From Azorinus chamasolen (lineage: Eukaryota; Mollusca; Bivalvia; Cardiida; Solecurtidae): a stretch of DNA of 64,000 nt. Position 1 is the stretch's first letter. Every line of letters begins with the position of its first letter. The notes under the pieces are model-generated. The model was not told where the DNA came from, ran no database searches, and saw only the letters and a program-made list of their open reading frames with translations. The DNA lies in the NCBI GenBank assembly GCA_963576725.1, contig OY755240.1, positions 60,450,633 to 60,514,632 of the forward strand, read 5' to 3'. Of this stretch, positions 22,601 to 37,600 are shown piece after piece. The translations under genes and the position numbers were made by a program.

Positions 22601-25600
22601 AGCATTTACTAGAGAAAAGGAAAATTTTTAGAATTTTGTAGTTTTGAAACCATTGTGATATATAGAGCATTTGGTCCTAAGCAGCAAATGCTCTATTTAT
22701 CACAATGGTTTCATAAAGTAACTTTTACAGATGTGTAGAAAGGTGTATTTATGGAGGAAAGGGTTAATGTCATTATTTCTGACATGTATATTCATGAAGT
22801 AAAGTGTTAATTTCTTGTACGGCCTGTCTGATCATGGTCTGCTCTGTTTGCTTACGGAATGATATACAGTAGAACCTCTCTAAACCGGACGTTAATGTTA
22901 GTATAATTATCGGTCTTGGAGACAGGTGGCAGCTTAATGCAGGGTGAAAGTCATGCAGAAAGCTCCTCTAGGAGCTTTCTGCATGACTTTCACCATGCAT
23001 TAAGCAGTCACCTGCATATTAGTATCTAAATTCTTCTCTACTAGAATTCCGGTTTAGAGGGGTTCTGCTATAGATCTGTTTCTAGTTTCATGTGTTCATA
23101 TGCCATTTTAAAAATGAATCTTATTTATATTCTTGATGTCATTATTTCCGACATGAATATTCATGGAGCAGAGGGTTAAGGTTTGATGTGGTGGTATTTA
23201 GTGGTAGTATCAAGGATTACTAAAGGTTTTCTATATTTTTAGGCATAAATGCGACCCCAACATGCTTACAGACCCAGAGAACAGCCTTGATGAAGTGGAC
23301 GCAGGTAGTTAACCCCCTCTGTATCAAATCATTGGCCCAGTACAATGTATATCAGTTCTGAGATTTAACATGCTGAATAATTTATAAATTAGCTTCTGCA
23401 GTTGTTATGTGTTACCTTCCAAAAAGAACTAAACTGGAAATGGGTATTGTATAAAATGTCGGGTAATAGTTAACCCTTTCTCCCATGAATATTCAAGTAA
23501 GAAACAATGACATCATGAATAGGAATTAGATTAATTAATTATAATAGCGCTTTGGACACAGGATATTTTGGCCATATCATATCATAAGCAAACAGAGCAG
23601 ACCTATATCAGATGGCTCCTATAGGAGTCGTCTGATCTGGGTCTACTCTGTTTGCAAAATAATAGAAAGGCTTATTTATGGAGTAAGAGGTTTAGTAAAT
23701 TTCTGTGTTCATTTCATATGCCAATATTTATATTGTCCTCAAATTCTTGCAAACTTTTACATTTGTTTCTTTTTTGTTTGAAAGTTGATCTACATTAACC
23801 ATTTAACCCTTTCCCTCATATAAACGTGTTTTCACGCATTTGCAAACAGAGTAGACCCTGATCAGATGGCTCCTAGAGGAGCCGTCTGATCAGGGTCTGC
23901 TCTGTTTGCTATTAGAATTTGATAGATCTGTTTCTTTACTTTCTAAAATGTCTGCAATGTTTCACCTTCCATATTTCTTTATATCTATATTTAATGAATA
24001 TTCAGTAGGTATTGAAATTTGGTCTAAATATAGAACAGGGAAAGGGATAACTGATGGAATAATTATTTCATGAATATCAATGTACTGAATTCTTATAGTG
24101 GCATTTGAACAGAGGAATTTTTGGCACTGGCAAAAACTGTAGAATCAAGTCTGTACTATACCATATGCAAACAGAGCAGACCCTAACAGATGGCTCCTGA
24201 TCTAGATCTGCTCATAAATATGCATATATATGTGTTAAATAGTTTAACCCCATTTTTATGCTCCTTGGCTACACCTTTTCATGCCTGTGCAAACAGAGTA
24301 GACCCAGATCAGACGACTCCTAAAGGAGTAAAGATCTGATTTTATACTTTCTACCCAAGCCAAAATGTCTGTGTTCATATGCCATTAACAAAACTAGTCT
24401 TAATTAATACTCATGACGTCATTAAAATAACATTAAAAATAATGTTATCTCTTAATTTTCTGTAGTAGGGATTCATATGATATAACCTAATTAACCCTTT
24501 CCCTCATATAAACTCGTTTTCAAGCATTTGCAAACAGATCAGATGGCTCCTATACCCAGATCAGAAGGCTCCTATAGTCCATGAATATTCAGTAAGTATT
24601 GAAATTTGAAATAAACATAGAACAGGCAAAGGGTTAATAATTTGGGAATTCTGCATATGCATTTATCTGGTTATTCTTTTGTCACTTCATATCAGATGTT
24701 GAATAACAAGAAACAATGGAAAATCAATGAATCAGTGAACCCTTTACCTGATGAATATTCATGTATTAACCCATTCCCTCATAGGCTATTTTTAGATCCA
24801 ACCTCTTTGAATAAATCTACCAAAAAGGAGCATTAACTAGAGAAAAGGAAAATTTTAGAATTTTGTAATTTGAAACAATTGTGATAAATAGAGCATTTGC
24901 TCCTATAGGAGCAAATGCTCTATTTATCACAATGGTTTCAACAGATTACTTTTGCAGAGGCGTCAAAAGGCATCAATATGAGGGATTGGGTTAAGAAATG
25001 TCATGGTGAGTATTAATTATGTAATTAGTAATGTATGATCTTGGTCTTCTCTGTTTGCAAATACATAAATATGTATTGCTATCCAAAAAAGGGTAAAACA
25101 GTAATGCAGTCTTCTAGTTTATTTATTCAGTGGGGGTAGTGGTGGATGTGGCCAACAAGTGGACACGGTCAGAGCTGAACAAGGAGGTGCTAAAGATCCT
25201 TTATGTTCACCCAGACGTCTTCTCCTTCCTCATTCTCAACAAGGTAATGTAGATTTCTCAAATGTATCATCAACCAATGCCCCTGTCATCAATGTATAGT
25301 GGATAGAAAGTGTCCCGTGTTGTTCATTCTTGAATTAACCCTTTCCCTGTTGAATATTCAAGAAATAATGACAGCATGAATATTTATTAGCTGAAGTTTT
25401 ATAATGGTATATATACATAGGATTGTTTTGGTATTGCTGGAAACTATAGAGTCAGATCTATTATAATTTAATAAGCAAACAGAGCAGACCCTGATCAGAA
25501 AGCTCCTACAGGAGCCATCTGATCTAGGTCTGCTCTCTTTGCAAAGGTGTGAAAGGTGCTTTTGTATGTGGGAAATGGACCACTCAGAAGAACTTTGTGG

Positions 25601-28600
25601 AAATGTTAAGCACCATAAGGAAATTCAGCCGTGCAAGTATAACTCACATTGACCTTGGAACACCAGAGTGAAGTTGCTTTGTTTGCAAAACACTTAACCT
25701 AAGTTATACCTCAAAAACTTTTTTGAGTTTTCCAACGAAACTTTGTGAAAATGTTAAGTACCATAAAAAAGATGCGGCCCTGCACGTATCACTCACATTG
25801 ACCTTGAAACACCAGACTTATAGATTTTTGTTTAAGAAATAGTAAATTCATACCAGTGTTTTATCGGCTATCAGCCTCGTGATTTAATTACTACGCATCT
25901 CAACTCCTACCAGTGTTCGATTGCACGATAAAACACTGGTATAAATTTATTATTTTGATTCTAACACTTCAATTTAACTATAATTTGCACCGCCACATCG
26001 GCACTACGTTTCTTGTCGTACGAATTTTCGAAGCCATATTACGTCACGTTAAGCCGTTACAGCGCGTGCAGTGTTTTATGGAGAATTCAAACATAGATAC
26101 ATCCCTTCTTTGTTTATGTAGATGTGTGCGCGAGGTGTGTTAGAATTGTAAATAACTTAACCTTTTTGTCCGTCTGGTCAGTAACTTTAATAGTTAAATA
26201 CTGAGGCTAACACTTGGTAGTCAGGTGATATCAATACAGCGATTTTGCTTGTTTCAATTCAATACTATTGACCAAGTGTCAAACAGGTTGCATCTGGATG
26301 AGATGCAGAATTACCCAGCATGGCATCTGAATCCAAGCTATATGCAGATGTGAGTCAGTTCGCAAATAGCAGGATAAGGATTTGTATTGTTGTGTGCAAA
26401 ATTTGTTGTCTTTTGCAATGTTCTATGTTAACATTTCGAGGGCTTGGTGCAAAACTGTTCTAACTCCTTCACAAAGTGAAGGAGTTAGAATAGTTTTGCA
26501 CCAAGCCCTCGATTTTCTCTGTTATTCTTTGAAAAAAAAACCATAATCATAGAAACTTCGTTTTGGATCCTGATGAGACACCAAGTCACTCAGCACCTCA
26601 TATTGATCCAAACTTTCTGCAAAATTAAAATATGCAAATGGCAGATAAAGCTTAATGCATGACAAAAGTGTTTTGATTCTGCATTAGACCCATTGGCTTC
26701 CTTCAAAGACATTAAGTAGAAGGTTGAAAATCATGCTTTTGCACTGAAGGATTTGAATTTGTATTTGACAGAAAACTTTCCCACTTTCAGAATATATTTA
26801 CTTCACAACAGCAGGTATTAAGTGCTTGTGTGGCGGCTGTAAAAAGTCGCCCCATACTTCAGTCGTCCCTCAGGATCATTAGTTTTGATGGTATAAGTTT
26901 TGAAAATTGAATACTGCTTCAGCCGGTGCTAGAGGGCGTGAGTAGTGTTGCACTTTTAAGTACTAATCATGAACTAATCTTTTAGCTTTGCTACTTTTGC
27001 TTTCGAAGGATCTTCCACTTTCAGAATATATTATGACATATACTCTAGCTACCCCCAAAGTATTCTGACAGGTATCCTGAAGGAGCTTGTTGATCAGGGT
27101 CATCTACACTATTTACTACTATGTCAGTTAAATTTAACCCTTTACTCCATGAATATTCATGTAAGAAATAATGATATCATGAATATCAATGAGATAATTT
27201 TTTAAAATGGCACATAAACACAGGGATTTTTAGCCATGGCAGAAACTGTAAAACTATATTTATATAATTTCATAAGCAAACAGAGCAGAGCAGACCTTGA
27301 TCAGACGGCTCCTACAGGCTACAGGTATTGTCTGATCTGGGTCTACTCTGTTTGAAAAGGCGTAGAAAGGTGTATTCATGGAGTAAAGGGTTAAAGTTAT
27401 CAAGATGGTGCCAAATTGACTTAAGGTAGGAACATTGGCAAGAAAGAGTCAAGAATCTTTAACTAGTGTTCTCTTTTTGTTAGACTCATTAGGACATATT
27501 TAGCCAAAATGGTTTCATGACTCTATTTTTACTACATGTATTTAACCCTTTCCTCCATTAATACGATTTTCATACATACGATTTTCTACGCCTCTGTAAA
27601 AGTCACTTTATGAAACCATTGTGGTAAATAGAGCATTTGCTCCATAGGAGCAAATGCTCCATTTATCACAATGGTTTTTCAAAACAACCCAATTCTAAAC
27701 CTTTCCTTTTCTCTAGTAAATGCTCCTTTTCGGTAGATTTATTCAAAGAGGTTGGGTCTAAAAATAGCCTATGGAGGAAAGGGTTAAGAATGGTCATGTC
27801 ATGTTTAGAAGTGAGTCTGTACTAGTTATGTTAATGTAGGACAAATTTAGGTACATGTATGGCATCATTGTTATTGTATGTTTCCATGGCAATTTAGCTT
27901 CAATGCAGGCAGATTGTTTATTTCAAGTCATTTAATTCAACCAGTAACACAATATTACATTTGTAACTCTACCGACAGGTTGATACATTGAAGAAGAGAA
28001 ACATCCTTCTAGAAACAACTCGTAGGCTCACCTGTGGGGTGGTAGGTGGGAATGAGGGTATCTTTCCTGACAAAATCAGAGGAAAGACTAAGAATACAAT
28101 GATAGACATGAATGAGAAGTACTTCACAAACCTGGATCAAAAGTATGGTAAACTCAAACACAAGAAGAAAACATCCAGCACTATGTTCTGGGAAGCATAC
28201 CAAAAGAACATGGCAAATGTAGAAGATGAGGAGACAATCACTCCTGAAATAGAAACAGATGATACAAGGATGAAAAATACAGCTGTTAAGAGCTATGTAG
28301 AGAGTTCTGACAAAGAGAATGATGCTGTTGAATATAAGAACCCTGACATTAGTGATACATATGAGAAAGATATATCTGAAAGAATACAAGGACATGATTT
28401 TAATGAACGGTTGGATGAAGTTACTAATATGTCAAATGCAGACATTACTATTAATACTGACAGCAATACAGAAGCTGATGAGACTAACAGAACAGATGAT
28501 GACATGAGTCTAGAAACTTTAGAGAAAAGTTATCAGTCTGATTTTCTGCGACAGCTGCGTGCTAACGCCAACCCTACGCCAACATCTACACACATAAAGA

Positions 28601-31600
28601 AAGCTGACATCCCTGACACTTCATGGACAGAGAAGATGGAGAGGGTAAGGGAGGCAATGCAGGCTAAAGGCTGGTCACGGTTTGAGAGGGTATTCATGGT
28701 GTCCGCGCTGAATGGGGAGGGAACAGGTGACATACTGGTGAGAATATAATATTCTGTGGTCAAAGCCTTTACTCCATGAAGGTTCATGTACAAAATGATA
28801 CCATGAAAATTTTATACAGTATAACCTTGGTTATCCGACATACCTTCGGACCGCCTGAAATCGTCGGATGCATCGGTGTGTCGGTTGTTCAAAATCGGAA
28901 GAGAAATATATGACGACGATAAACATTGACTGTTGATATTTATTTACATTCGGCATGAAACCCGTTAGAATCAAATGTTAACATTCTGCACGCTACGTAA
29001 ATGTCGTAGGAAAAATGAAATATTATCTTTTTTTGTAAATACCTTATAATATGATTGAATATCGCAATGAAACATACGCCATATTTCACAGCAGACAGCC
29101 TGGCGGCCCGATTGAAAAGTGTGAAAACCCAATACACACTTTCAGATGACTCAACTGTCAAAATGGAGGCCGCGCATCGTAACTTTCCGACATTACGGAA
29201 ATCGTCGATCGAAATATCGTGACTGCTTCGGAAACTTCCGTTATGTTGGGAAAGTGCATAGATTGGCCGCGTCGGTGTATTTCGTTATGTCAGAAGTGAA
29301 CGAAATAAACCAAGCGTAGACATTGGCCTAAGGGGAAGATTATAATCGATGGCCTTTCAACTCTTTTACCTGTTAAATGTGCCAATATGGGGTGTTGAGA
29401 AGTTTGTGTGCACGTTACTTTAATTGCATGGCGTCGGGGTGTTTATGAAAAACAAACATCATTAGAAATCTTTACCCTGACTCAGAGCGGGGTTGGAGGT
29501 TATATGCTAATGTAGAAAAGGGTGTGTACTCTTTGACCAATCAAATGAAATTTAAAACCCCATTAAATCACACGCGACATCACATGTGACCTTTCATTTT
29601 CTGAAAATAGTGACCTTTCATTTTTTGAAAACAGTGACAGTCATATTTATTGTTTTAATACAGCAAATTTTAATCGGATTAGGGGTTTGTGACAGGCCCA
29701 GAGGCAATTAACATTTTTCTCCCTTACACAAAATTTGACATCCTGGAAATTTCTTTATTTTAGGATGAGGGGGTTTATGTAAGTTTATGTAAGTACCCAG
29801 ATAAATACCAGTGTGTCCAGATGAGACGCCGAGCAATTCTGCATCTCATCTTTATGCAAATTGTTTGCAACAGTTAGATCTGGCTGAACAAGTAAACTAC
29901 ATTTTATTTCAGATTGAGTTTACACCTAACGTTATTCAAACAACTATACATGTTTTCTATTACGTGGATTAAGTGTGTGATCACAACGATAATAACCTGT
30001 AATTATGGATTTAGCCTGTACCCAAAATGTCGCGGAAGCGATAATTGCTCAGTTATAGGCGGTCCCAATTCAATACAACCGTCAACGTCGGATACGCAGG
30101 TTTGAAAAATGCCGCAATTATCACATTGGGACCTCCAAACAGTGTCGGATAACGGTTACGCGAGGATCTGTAAAACCAAGGTTTTAATTACATAGAACAA
30201 AGAAGGAAATGTTCAGGACCAAACATTGCTGTCGGATAGATTAGTTTGTCGGATGCAATAGGTTTCGGATAACCAAGGTTATACTGTAATGGCAAATGTA
30301 TACATGTGATTATTTATTATAAAGGCAAAGAGGGAGATCAACTTTTCAAAAGAGGGAGATCTGTCCGATCAGGGTCTGCTCTGTTTGCTTATGATATAAT
30401 AAAGATATAGTTCTACACATTCTGGTCCAAAACTTCCTATTTCCATGTGTTGCTATAACAATCTAATTAATATTCATGATGTCAGTATTTCTTACATGAA
30501 TATTCAATGGGTAAAGGGTGAAGCAACCACTTTTGATTAAAAATAGTTTTATAATGCAAGTTAATATATATTTATCACACTGGGCAAAAAGTGAACAGTA
30601 ATGCAGAAAGCATATAGGAACTTTCTGCATTACTCTTGTAAGTATATTAACCCATTCCCACACATTGATGCCTTTTGACGCTTGTTTAAAAGTCACTTTG
30701 TGAAACCATTGTGATAAATAGAGCATTTGCTCCACAGGAGCAAATGCTCTATTTATCACAATGGTTTCAAAACCACACGATTCTGAAAGTTATCTTTTCT
30801 CTAGTAAATGCTCCTTTTTGATAGATTTAATCAAAGAGGTTGGATCTAAAAATAGCCTATGCAGGATGGGTTAAGTTACCACCTAGGTGAAAGTCTCATA
30901 ATTAGACATCTTTTTAATACTAAGATTTTACTGTACTCATCTGTTCAGATACTTATTAGAATATCTAATCTGATTTACATAACATTATAGGGTTAATCCT
31001 ACTGTAATTTGAAATTTGCGACGGTATATGAGGTTTTTAACGGTCGCAAATTATTTTAATGGCGACGCCGAAGGCGGAGTCATTAAAATAATTTAAGACC
31101 GTTAAAAACCTCATATACCGTCGCAAATTTCAAATTACAGTAGGATTAACCCTATTCTAACGCAAAAATGCCAAATTGTTGTTATATCCTATGCATGCAG
31201 GTGATTGAATGAGTGATGAGGCGAGAAATAGTGCCCAGTTTCTCACAGATTTCTTAAAATAACTAAATTTTTCACCCTGGTTTACACAAAGTCAAAACAC
31301 CGGGCCAGTTCACAATTACATTTGTCATGAATAATTATGCGACAGCTATATTACATGTCCAATACACTTTCAATACACATGTCAGGAAAAGTAACGTTAT
31401 CTTAGGCTTTGGCGCCGTACGCAAAAACGTTTGAATAGTATGATAAATAAGGTTGAATCTGAATCACAACGCTTTGAGTATCTCAATAATTATCCACATG
31501 ACATATAAAAGACCAGTCAAGTCGTGACAAAGAATGGAAATTAACAACTTTCAAAATACCGGACTGAACTTGAATATATGTCAGTGTATGCATACGAATT

Positions 31601-34600
31601 TATCAGTAGATCTAAGTGTTAGATAAACAAAGCGCATTAATATATTTACAGGCTAATGCTGTCATTTGGCCGTTTTCGATTGGTTGAATTTGCGACATAT
31701 AAAACACTTTTTAAATGCCGCAAATTTGGTCACATGAGCCAATCAGATTGCAGAAAATTGACAGATTGCGTTAGAATTAACCTTTTATTGCCTACAAATG
31801 CTTTTTCAAACCCTTGCAACAGGGTAGACGTAGATCAGATGACCCCAAGAGGAATCGTCTGACCAGGGTCTGCTCGGTTTGCTTTTGGATTATATATAAA
31901 TCTGATTCTACTGTTTCAACCAATGCATTGAATTCTGTGTCCATATGTAATTATAAGAATTGAGTGAACAACTATCCATGGTACCAGTTGGCAGTATTTC
32001 TGACTCTAATATAAATTTATGATGTAAAGTGTTTACCTTTTTATATTTAGTCCCATTTTTAATACTTCTGAATATTCATGGGCAAAAAAATTCTATTATA
32101 AATCAAAAATGGCGGGTGTACAGGTCCTGGGTCATTGTAGCCATTTTAGAAACTAAAGAAACATATCTGTCAGATTCCATTAGCAAACAGAGCAGACCCT
32201 GATCAGACGGCTCATATAGGAGCTGTCTAATCTGGGTCTACTCTGTTTGCAAATTCGTGAAAATGTGTTTATATGAAGGATAGGCTTAAACAGAAGAAAT
32301 CCAGTCCGAGATAACTTGGGCTGTTGGGATATTCCTATGTCTGTCATACATTATTGTGCAGCATGCACAATTTCTATAACCCTTTCCCTCATAGGCTATT
32401 TTTAGATCCAACCACTTTGAATAAATCTACCGAAAAGGAGCATTAACTAGAGAAAAGGAAAATTTTAGAATTTTGTAGTTTGAAAACCATTGTGATAAAT
32501 AGAGCATTTGCTCCTATAGGAGTAATTGCTCTATTTATCACAATGGTTTCATAAAGTGACCTTTACAGAGGCGTAGAAAGGTGTATTTATTGAGGAAAGG
32601 GTTAAATAACATCTGCTTAATGACAGATAGGATGTTAACTAAAAATAGATTTTAAGGAACAATTTCTTTAACCCTTTCCCTCATATAAATTCCATTTCAA
32701 TCATTTGCAAACAGAGTATACCCAAAGTAGATGGGTACTATAGGTGTCATTTAATCAGGGTCTGCTCTGTTTGCTTTTGACATGATATGGATCTGATTCT
32801 ACAGTTTTTGTTAAAGTAAAAGAGTCCTTTGACAAAGTTAAATTATAAAAAATCAGTTAATAAAGATTCATGATGCCCGTATTTCTTACATGAATATTGA
32901 ACAGGGAAAGGATTAGACAACATCCCTTTAACAGTGGAATGGATTTTAAACTTTTACTCGATAAATTCACCTTTACAGGCCTTTGCAAACAGAGCAGACC
33001 CTGATCAGACAGCTCCTGCAGGAACTGTCGGGTCAGGGTCTGCTCTGTTTTATTCACGGAATTAGTAGTTATTTACCATTTACTTCAAAGATATTCCTTT
33101 TCTCCATAGATATTCCTTTTAATTCCTTTTCAAACAGAGTAGACCCAGGTAAAATGGCTCTTGTTAGAGCCATCTGATCAGAATCTGCTCTGTATGCTTA
33201 TGAATTACAGTAAAACTTTGATTATCCGAACACTAAAATACGTATTATTATCGATCTTTAAGACAGGTGGCAGCTTAATGCATGGTGAAAGTCATGCAGA
33301 AAGCTCCTCTACCTGCCTAAAAGGGTCTAAATTCTTCTATACCGAAAATTCGAATAATCGAGGTTTTACTGTATACATACTCTGCCATGGCAAAAACTTC
33401 CTGTGTTCATTTATGATTTTAAATTTGAATCAAATTAATATTCATGATGTCATAATTTTATACATTCAAGTCTTATAAAGCCTTGCCCATATTTATTATT
33501 GGGTATGCTATACCATACTTTATAGGGAATGTTTTTCAAGAAGTCGTTCATATAATTATGTTTCTTGTTTCTTACATTTCTGTTTTTGCTAATTACCAGA
33601 ACTACCTATTTGATATTGCCAAGCCAGGCCAATGGGAGTACAACAGTAGCCTGGTGACACCACAGCACCCGTATGACATTGCCAAAATGTGTGTCTGGCA
33701 GTGCCTGCTGGATAATGTGCCTGACTGGCTGCCATACAGTGCCTCCCCGGTGAGTCCAACTCCTGGCTATGGTTCAGGAAACTATGCAGTAAACTATTGA
33801 CATGGGATAGACTCATTCTTGATGATCACTTTGCTAAACGGAATTAAGTTAAACGTTTTTTGTGCACTTGCTAATTTTTCTGTGTTGCTATTTAGAACTA
33901 CTTTATCCCTTTACTCCATTAATATGCCTTTCTACCCCTTTGCAAACAGTATACCCAGATCAGGTTGCTCCTGTAGGAGCCGTCTGATCAGGATCTTCTC
34001 TCTTTGCTTATGACATAATATACATCAGGGTCCATGCTTATAAAGCTTTTAGTTGAGTCTGAATTTCGTTCTCAAGCTTTTGATTGGTCAGATTTGAGTT
34101 CTCAAGCTTTTGATTGGTCAAAGGCACAAATCTGACCAATCAAAAAATTGAGAACGAACTCAGACTCAACTGAAAGTTTTATAAGCATGGACCCTGATTT
34201 TTCTTTTTCTGTCTTGGATAAAAATATTCCTGTGTTCATGTTATTTTAAAATGCAGCTAATCAGTATTCATGATATCATTTCTTGCATGAATATTCATGG
34301 ATAAACAGTTAACCCAATCCCTCATAGGCTATTTTTAGATCTCTTTAAATACATGTACTTAAAAGGAGCATTAACTAGAGAAAAGGACAATTTTAGAATT
34401 TTGTAGTTTGAAACCATTGTGATAAATAATGATTTCAATAGGTGATTTTTACAGAGGTGTAGAAAGGCGTATTTATGGAGGAAAGGGTTAAATCTTATAT
34501 TCTATTTACCCTATATATTCAGGGTCCATGCTTATAAAGCTTTTAGTTGAGTCTGAGTTTCGTTCTCAAGCTTTTGATTGGTCAGATTTGAGTTCTCAAG

Positions 34601-37600
34601 CTTTTGATTTGTCAGATTTGAGCCAGAGGCTCAAATCTGACCAATCAAAAGCTTGAGAACGTACTCAGACTCAACTAAAAGTTTTATAAGCATGAACCCT
34701 GATCTCCCTTTTAAATCAGTTTGTAAAGATTAATAAGTAAAGTTTGCACCATTTTGATAACTTATTAGACCGACATAGGAGCAAATAGTGTAGACCCTGG
34801 TCAAACTGCTACTGGAGGGGAGGAGCAGTTTGATGTGGGTCTGCACTGTGTAGCTAAGTTTTGTCTGCTTGGCTGATCTTTTCTGATCTTGATCAGCCAG
34901 TATATTCTCTGCTAACGTCCCTATTAATTCCTTCCCTGTTCTGTGTTTATTTCAAATTTAAATACCTACTGAATAGTCATGGACAAAATAATTACATGTA
35001 TAATAAAATATGGAAGGTAGAATATTGTGGCCATTTCAGAAAGGAAAGAAACAAATCTATCAATTTCCATTGGCAAACTGAGCAGACCCTGATAAGAAGG
35101 CTCCTATTGGAGCTGTCTGATCTGGGTCTACTTTGTTTGCAGATGCATTTAAATACGTTTATATGAGAGAAAGTGTTAAAAGATGCTTTGCACAAATAGG
35201 TTAGTTTTTCAAACACTGTAGACTCAGATCAACAGCCATGTGTCTGCATGGCATCTGTTTCAAGTCTGAACTGTTTTCAGTAGTAGTGGAAAAAGTATTA
35301 GTATTGTTGCTTTAGTATTGTTGCTTTTGGTCAATGGTTACTAGTGTAGAATGTTTTATCAGCAATGTACTGGTACAGTAAAACCCCTCTATAACGGCCA
35401 CTAAATTACATCAAGTATCTTGTGTTAAAGGCAGGTGGATGCTTAAAGCAATGTGAAAGTAATACAGAATGCTCCTATAGGAGCGTTCTGTTTTACTTTC
35501 ACCACCTGCCCAGAATACCAACCAATTAACACATTTTAGTGGTCGTTATAGAGAGGTTTTACTGTACTTTGTTTGCATGTCATTTTGTCACAGTGCCCTT
35601 TTTCCTATAATGTGGGTAAAATAATTATCATTTACCTGCTTCAACCCCAAAAGATCTTGTTTTGAACTTTGAAGAAGACGAAGAATTTTTCTTAATATTC
35701 AACACTTGTTTGGTGTATTTCAGGAGATTGTGTTTTGGCATGTGGACCAGTATGACAGACTAGATATTGTTATAGAAGTTGTTGTTGACTGCCAAGTGGT
35801 AAGCACTATGTATAGACTTTAGAATTTTCCTTTGAATTCTGATATTTATACCCCAACGAAGTATATAGGTTTTGGTCCATCTGTCCGTCAGTCAGTCCGT
35901 CTGTGTATCCTAATACATTGTTGCTCATCTAGCACTTTCATTTCTGACCGATCTTTCTCAAATTTGCTTTAAGAATTGTTATGAATAAAAGCTTGGATAA
36001 GTTCGATTTTCAGAGGAACCTGTCATGGAAAACCACTTTTGTTCTCTGGCAATGTGATGGTGTGGGGTATGTGAGCTTGCTCATTAAAGTTCTTAATTTA
36101 GAGTTGCCTTGACCATTTCCGAGTCTGAGATGAAGACCACTTTTAATGCAGAAATATCCAAGAACATTGCCACATCTCTTATTTGTCATACTTTCATCAA
36201 ATGAGACATGAGTTTAAACAATCTTGTTTAATTATAAATTCTACATACAACAAATACATGTATGTACATTGATTGAGAAGTATGTTTCGATTTTGGCGTG
36301 GGAAACATTTCGGTTAACGTATTTCAGACACTAGTTATTAGCTTCTTGAGTGCTACTTGCAACATGTTACAACCTTGTGAAGCACTAATGAGATGCCAAG
36401 TCAATTCAAGATCTAAACTGTTTAACCCTTTACTTCATGAATATTCATTGTAGAAATAATGATATCATGGGTATTAATTAGGTTAATTCTTAAAATGTCA
36501 TATTAACACATGAAATTTTTACTGAGCAGAAATTGTATAATCAGATCTATATTACAATAGAATCCCTCTAATGCGACCACTTAATGAACAAACATGGCGG
36601 TCTTTTAAGCTGGTGGTAGCTTAATGCAGGATGAAAGTAATGCAGAAAGCTCCTATAGGAGCTTTCTGCATAACTTTCACCCTGCATTAAGCAACCACCT
36701 GCCTATAAAACCCAGAATGACTCATCTTTTTGGTGGTCGCATTAAAGGGTTTTTACTGCATCACATATTGAAACAGAGCAGACCTTGATCAGATGACTCC
36801 TATAGTTCTGGGTCTGCTCTGTTTGCGAAGGCGTAGACAGGCCCCTTTATTGAGTAATAGGTTAATATATATTATGTCATTAGCAAACAGACCAGACTCT
36901 GATCAGATGGCTCCTACAGGCTTGAATCACGGTCAGGGCATTTGGATATTTTATGTGAGGAAGCCTTCCAGCTGGCTTGTGGTAGGTCCGGTGGCTCTAC
37001 CTGGATGTTCTTATGAGCACAAAACAGTGCAATTTGTTCCGTGCACAGAAAAACCTCTGGGGTGTTCCTCCACCTGTAATTAGCTGGACTTTGTGATATG
37101 ACTGAAATACTGTTAAAACAATGTAAAACCTTATAAAACCAAACCAAACCACCAAACCCTATACATGTACTTTGACCACTCTTTAGAATCGTCTGGAAGA
37201 GTGGCGAAATAAAGGGGTTACTCTTGAAAATGCTTTAGTTTTCGCATCTTATCTGCAGCTCTGTATTCAGCATCTTATTTGCATTCAGATAATTCCTAAA
37301 TCATCTACATGTATTTGAATGTCTGTACAGTAAAACCTCTCTATAACGGCCACTAAATTACATCAAGTATTTTGTGTTAAAGGCAGGTGACTGCTTAAAG
37401 CAAGGTGAAAGTAAAACAGAATGCTCCTATAGGAGCGTTCTGTTTTACTTTTACCTTGCTTTAAGCAGCCACCTTCCCTAAATACCAACTAATTAACACA
37501 ATTTAGTGGCTGTTATAGAGAGGTTTTACTGTACTCGCAAAGTTTATACCCAACATGTGTATATCGTATATTTTTTCTACAGCAACGGTTTTTGGGAGTT

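Noticed and set aside
28940..29161. Transposase fragment in the 1470-bp element
   Set aside because: 73-codon frame without HTH or DDE features; no evidence of coding.
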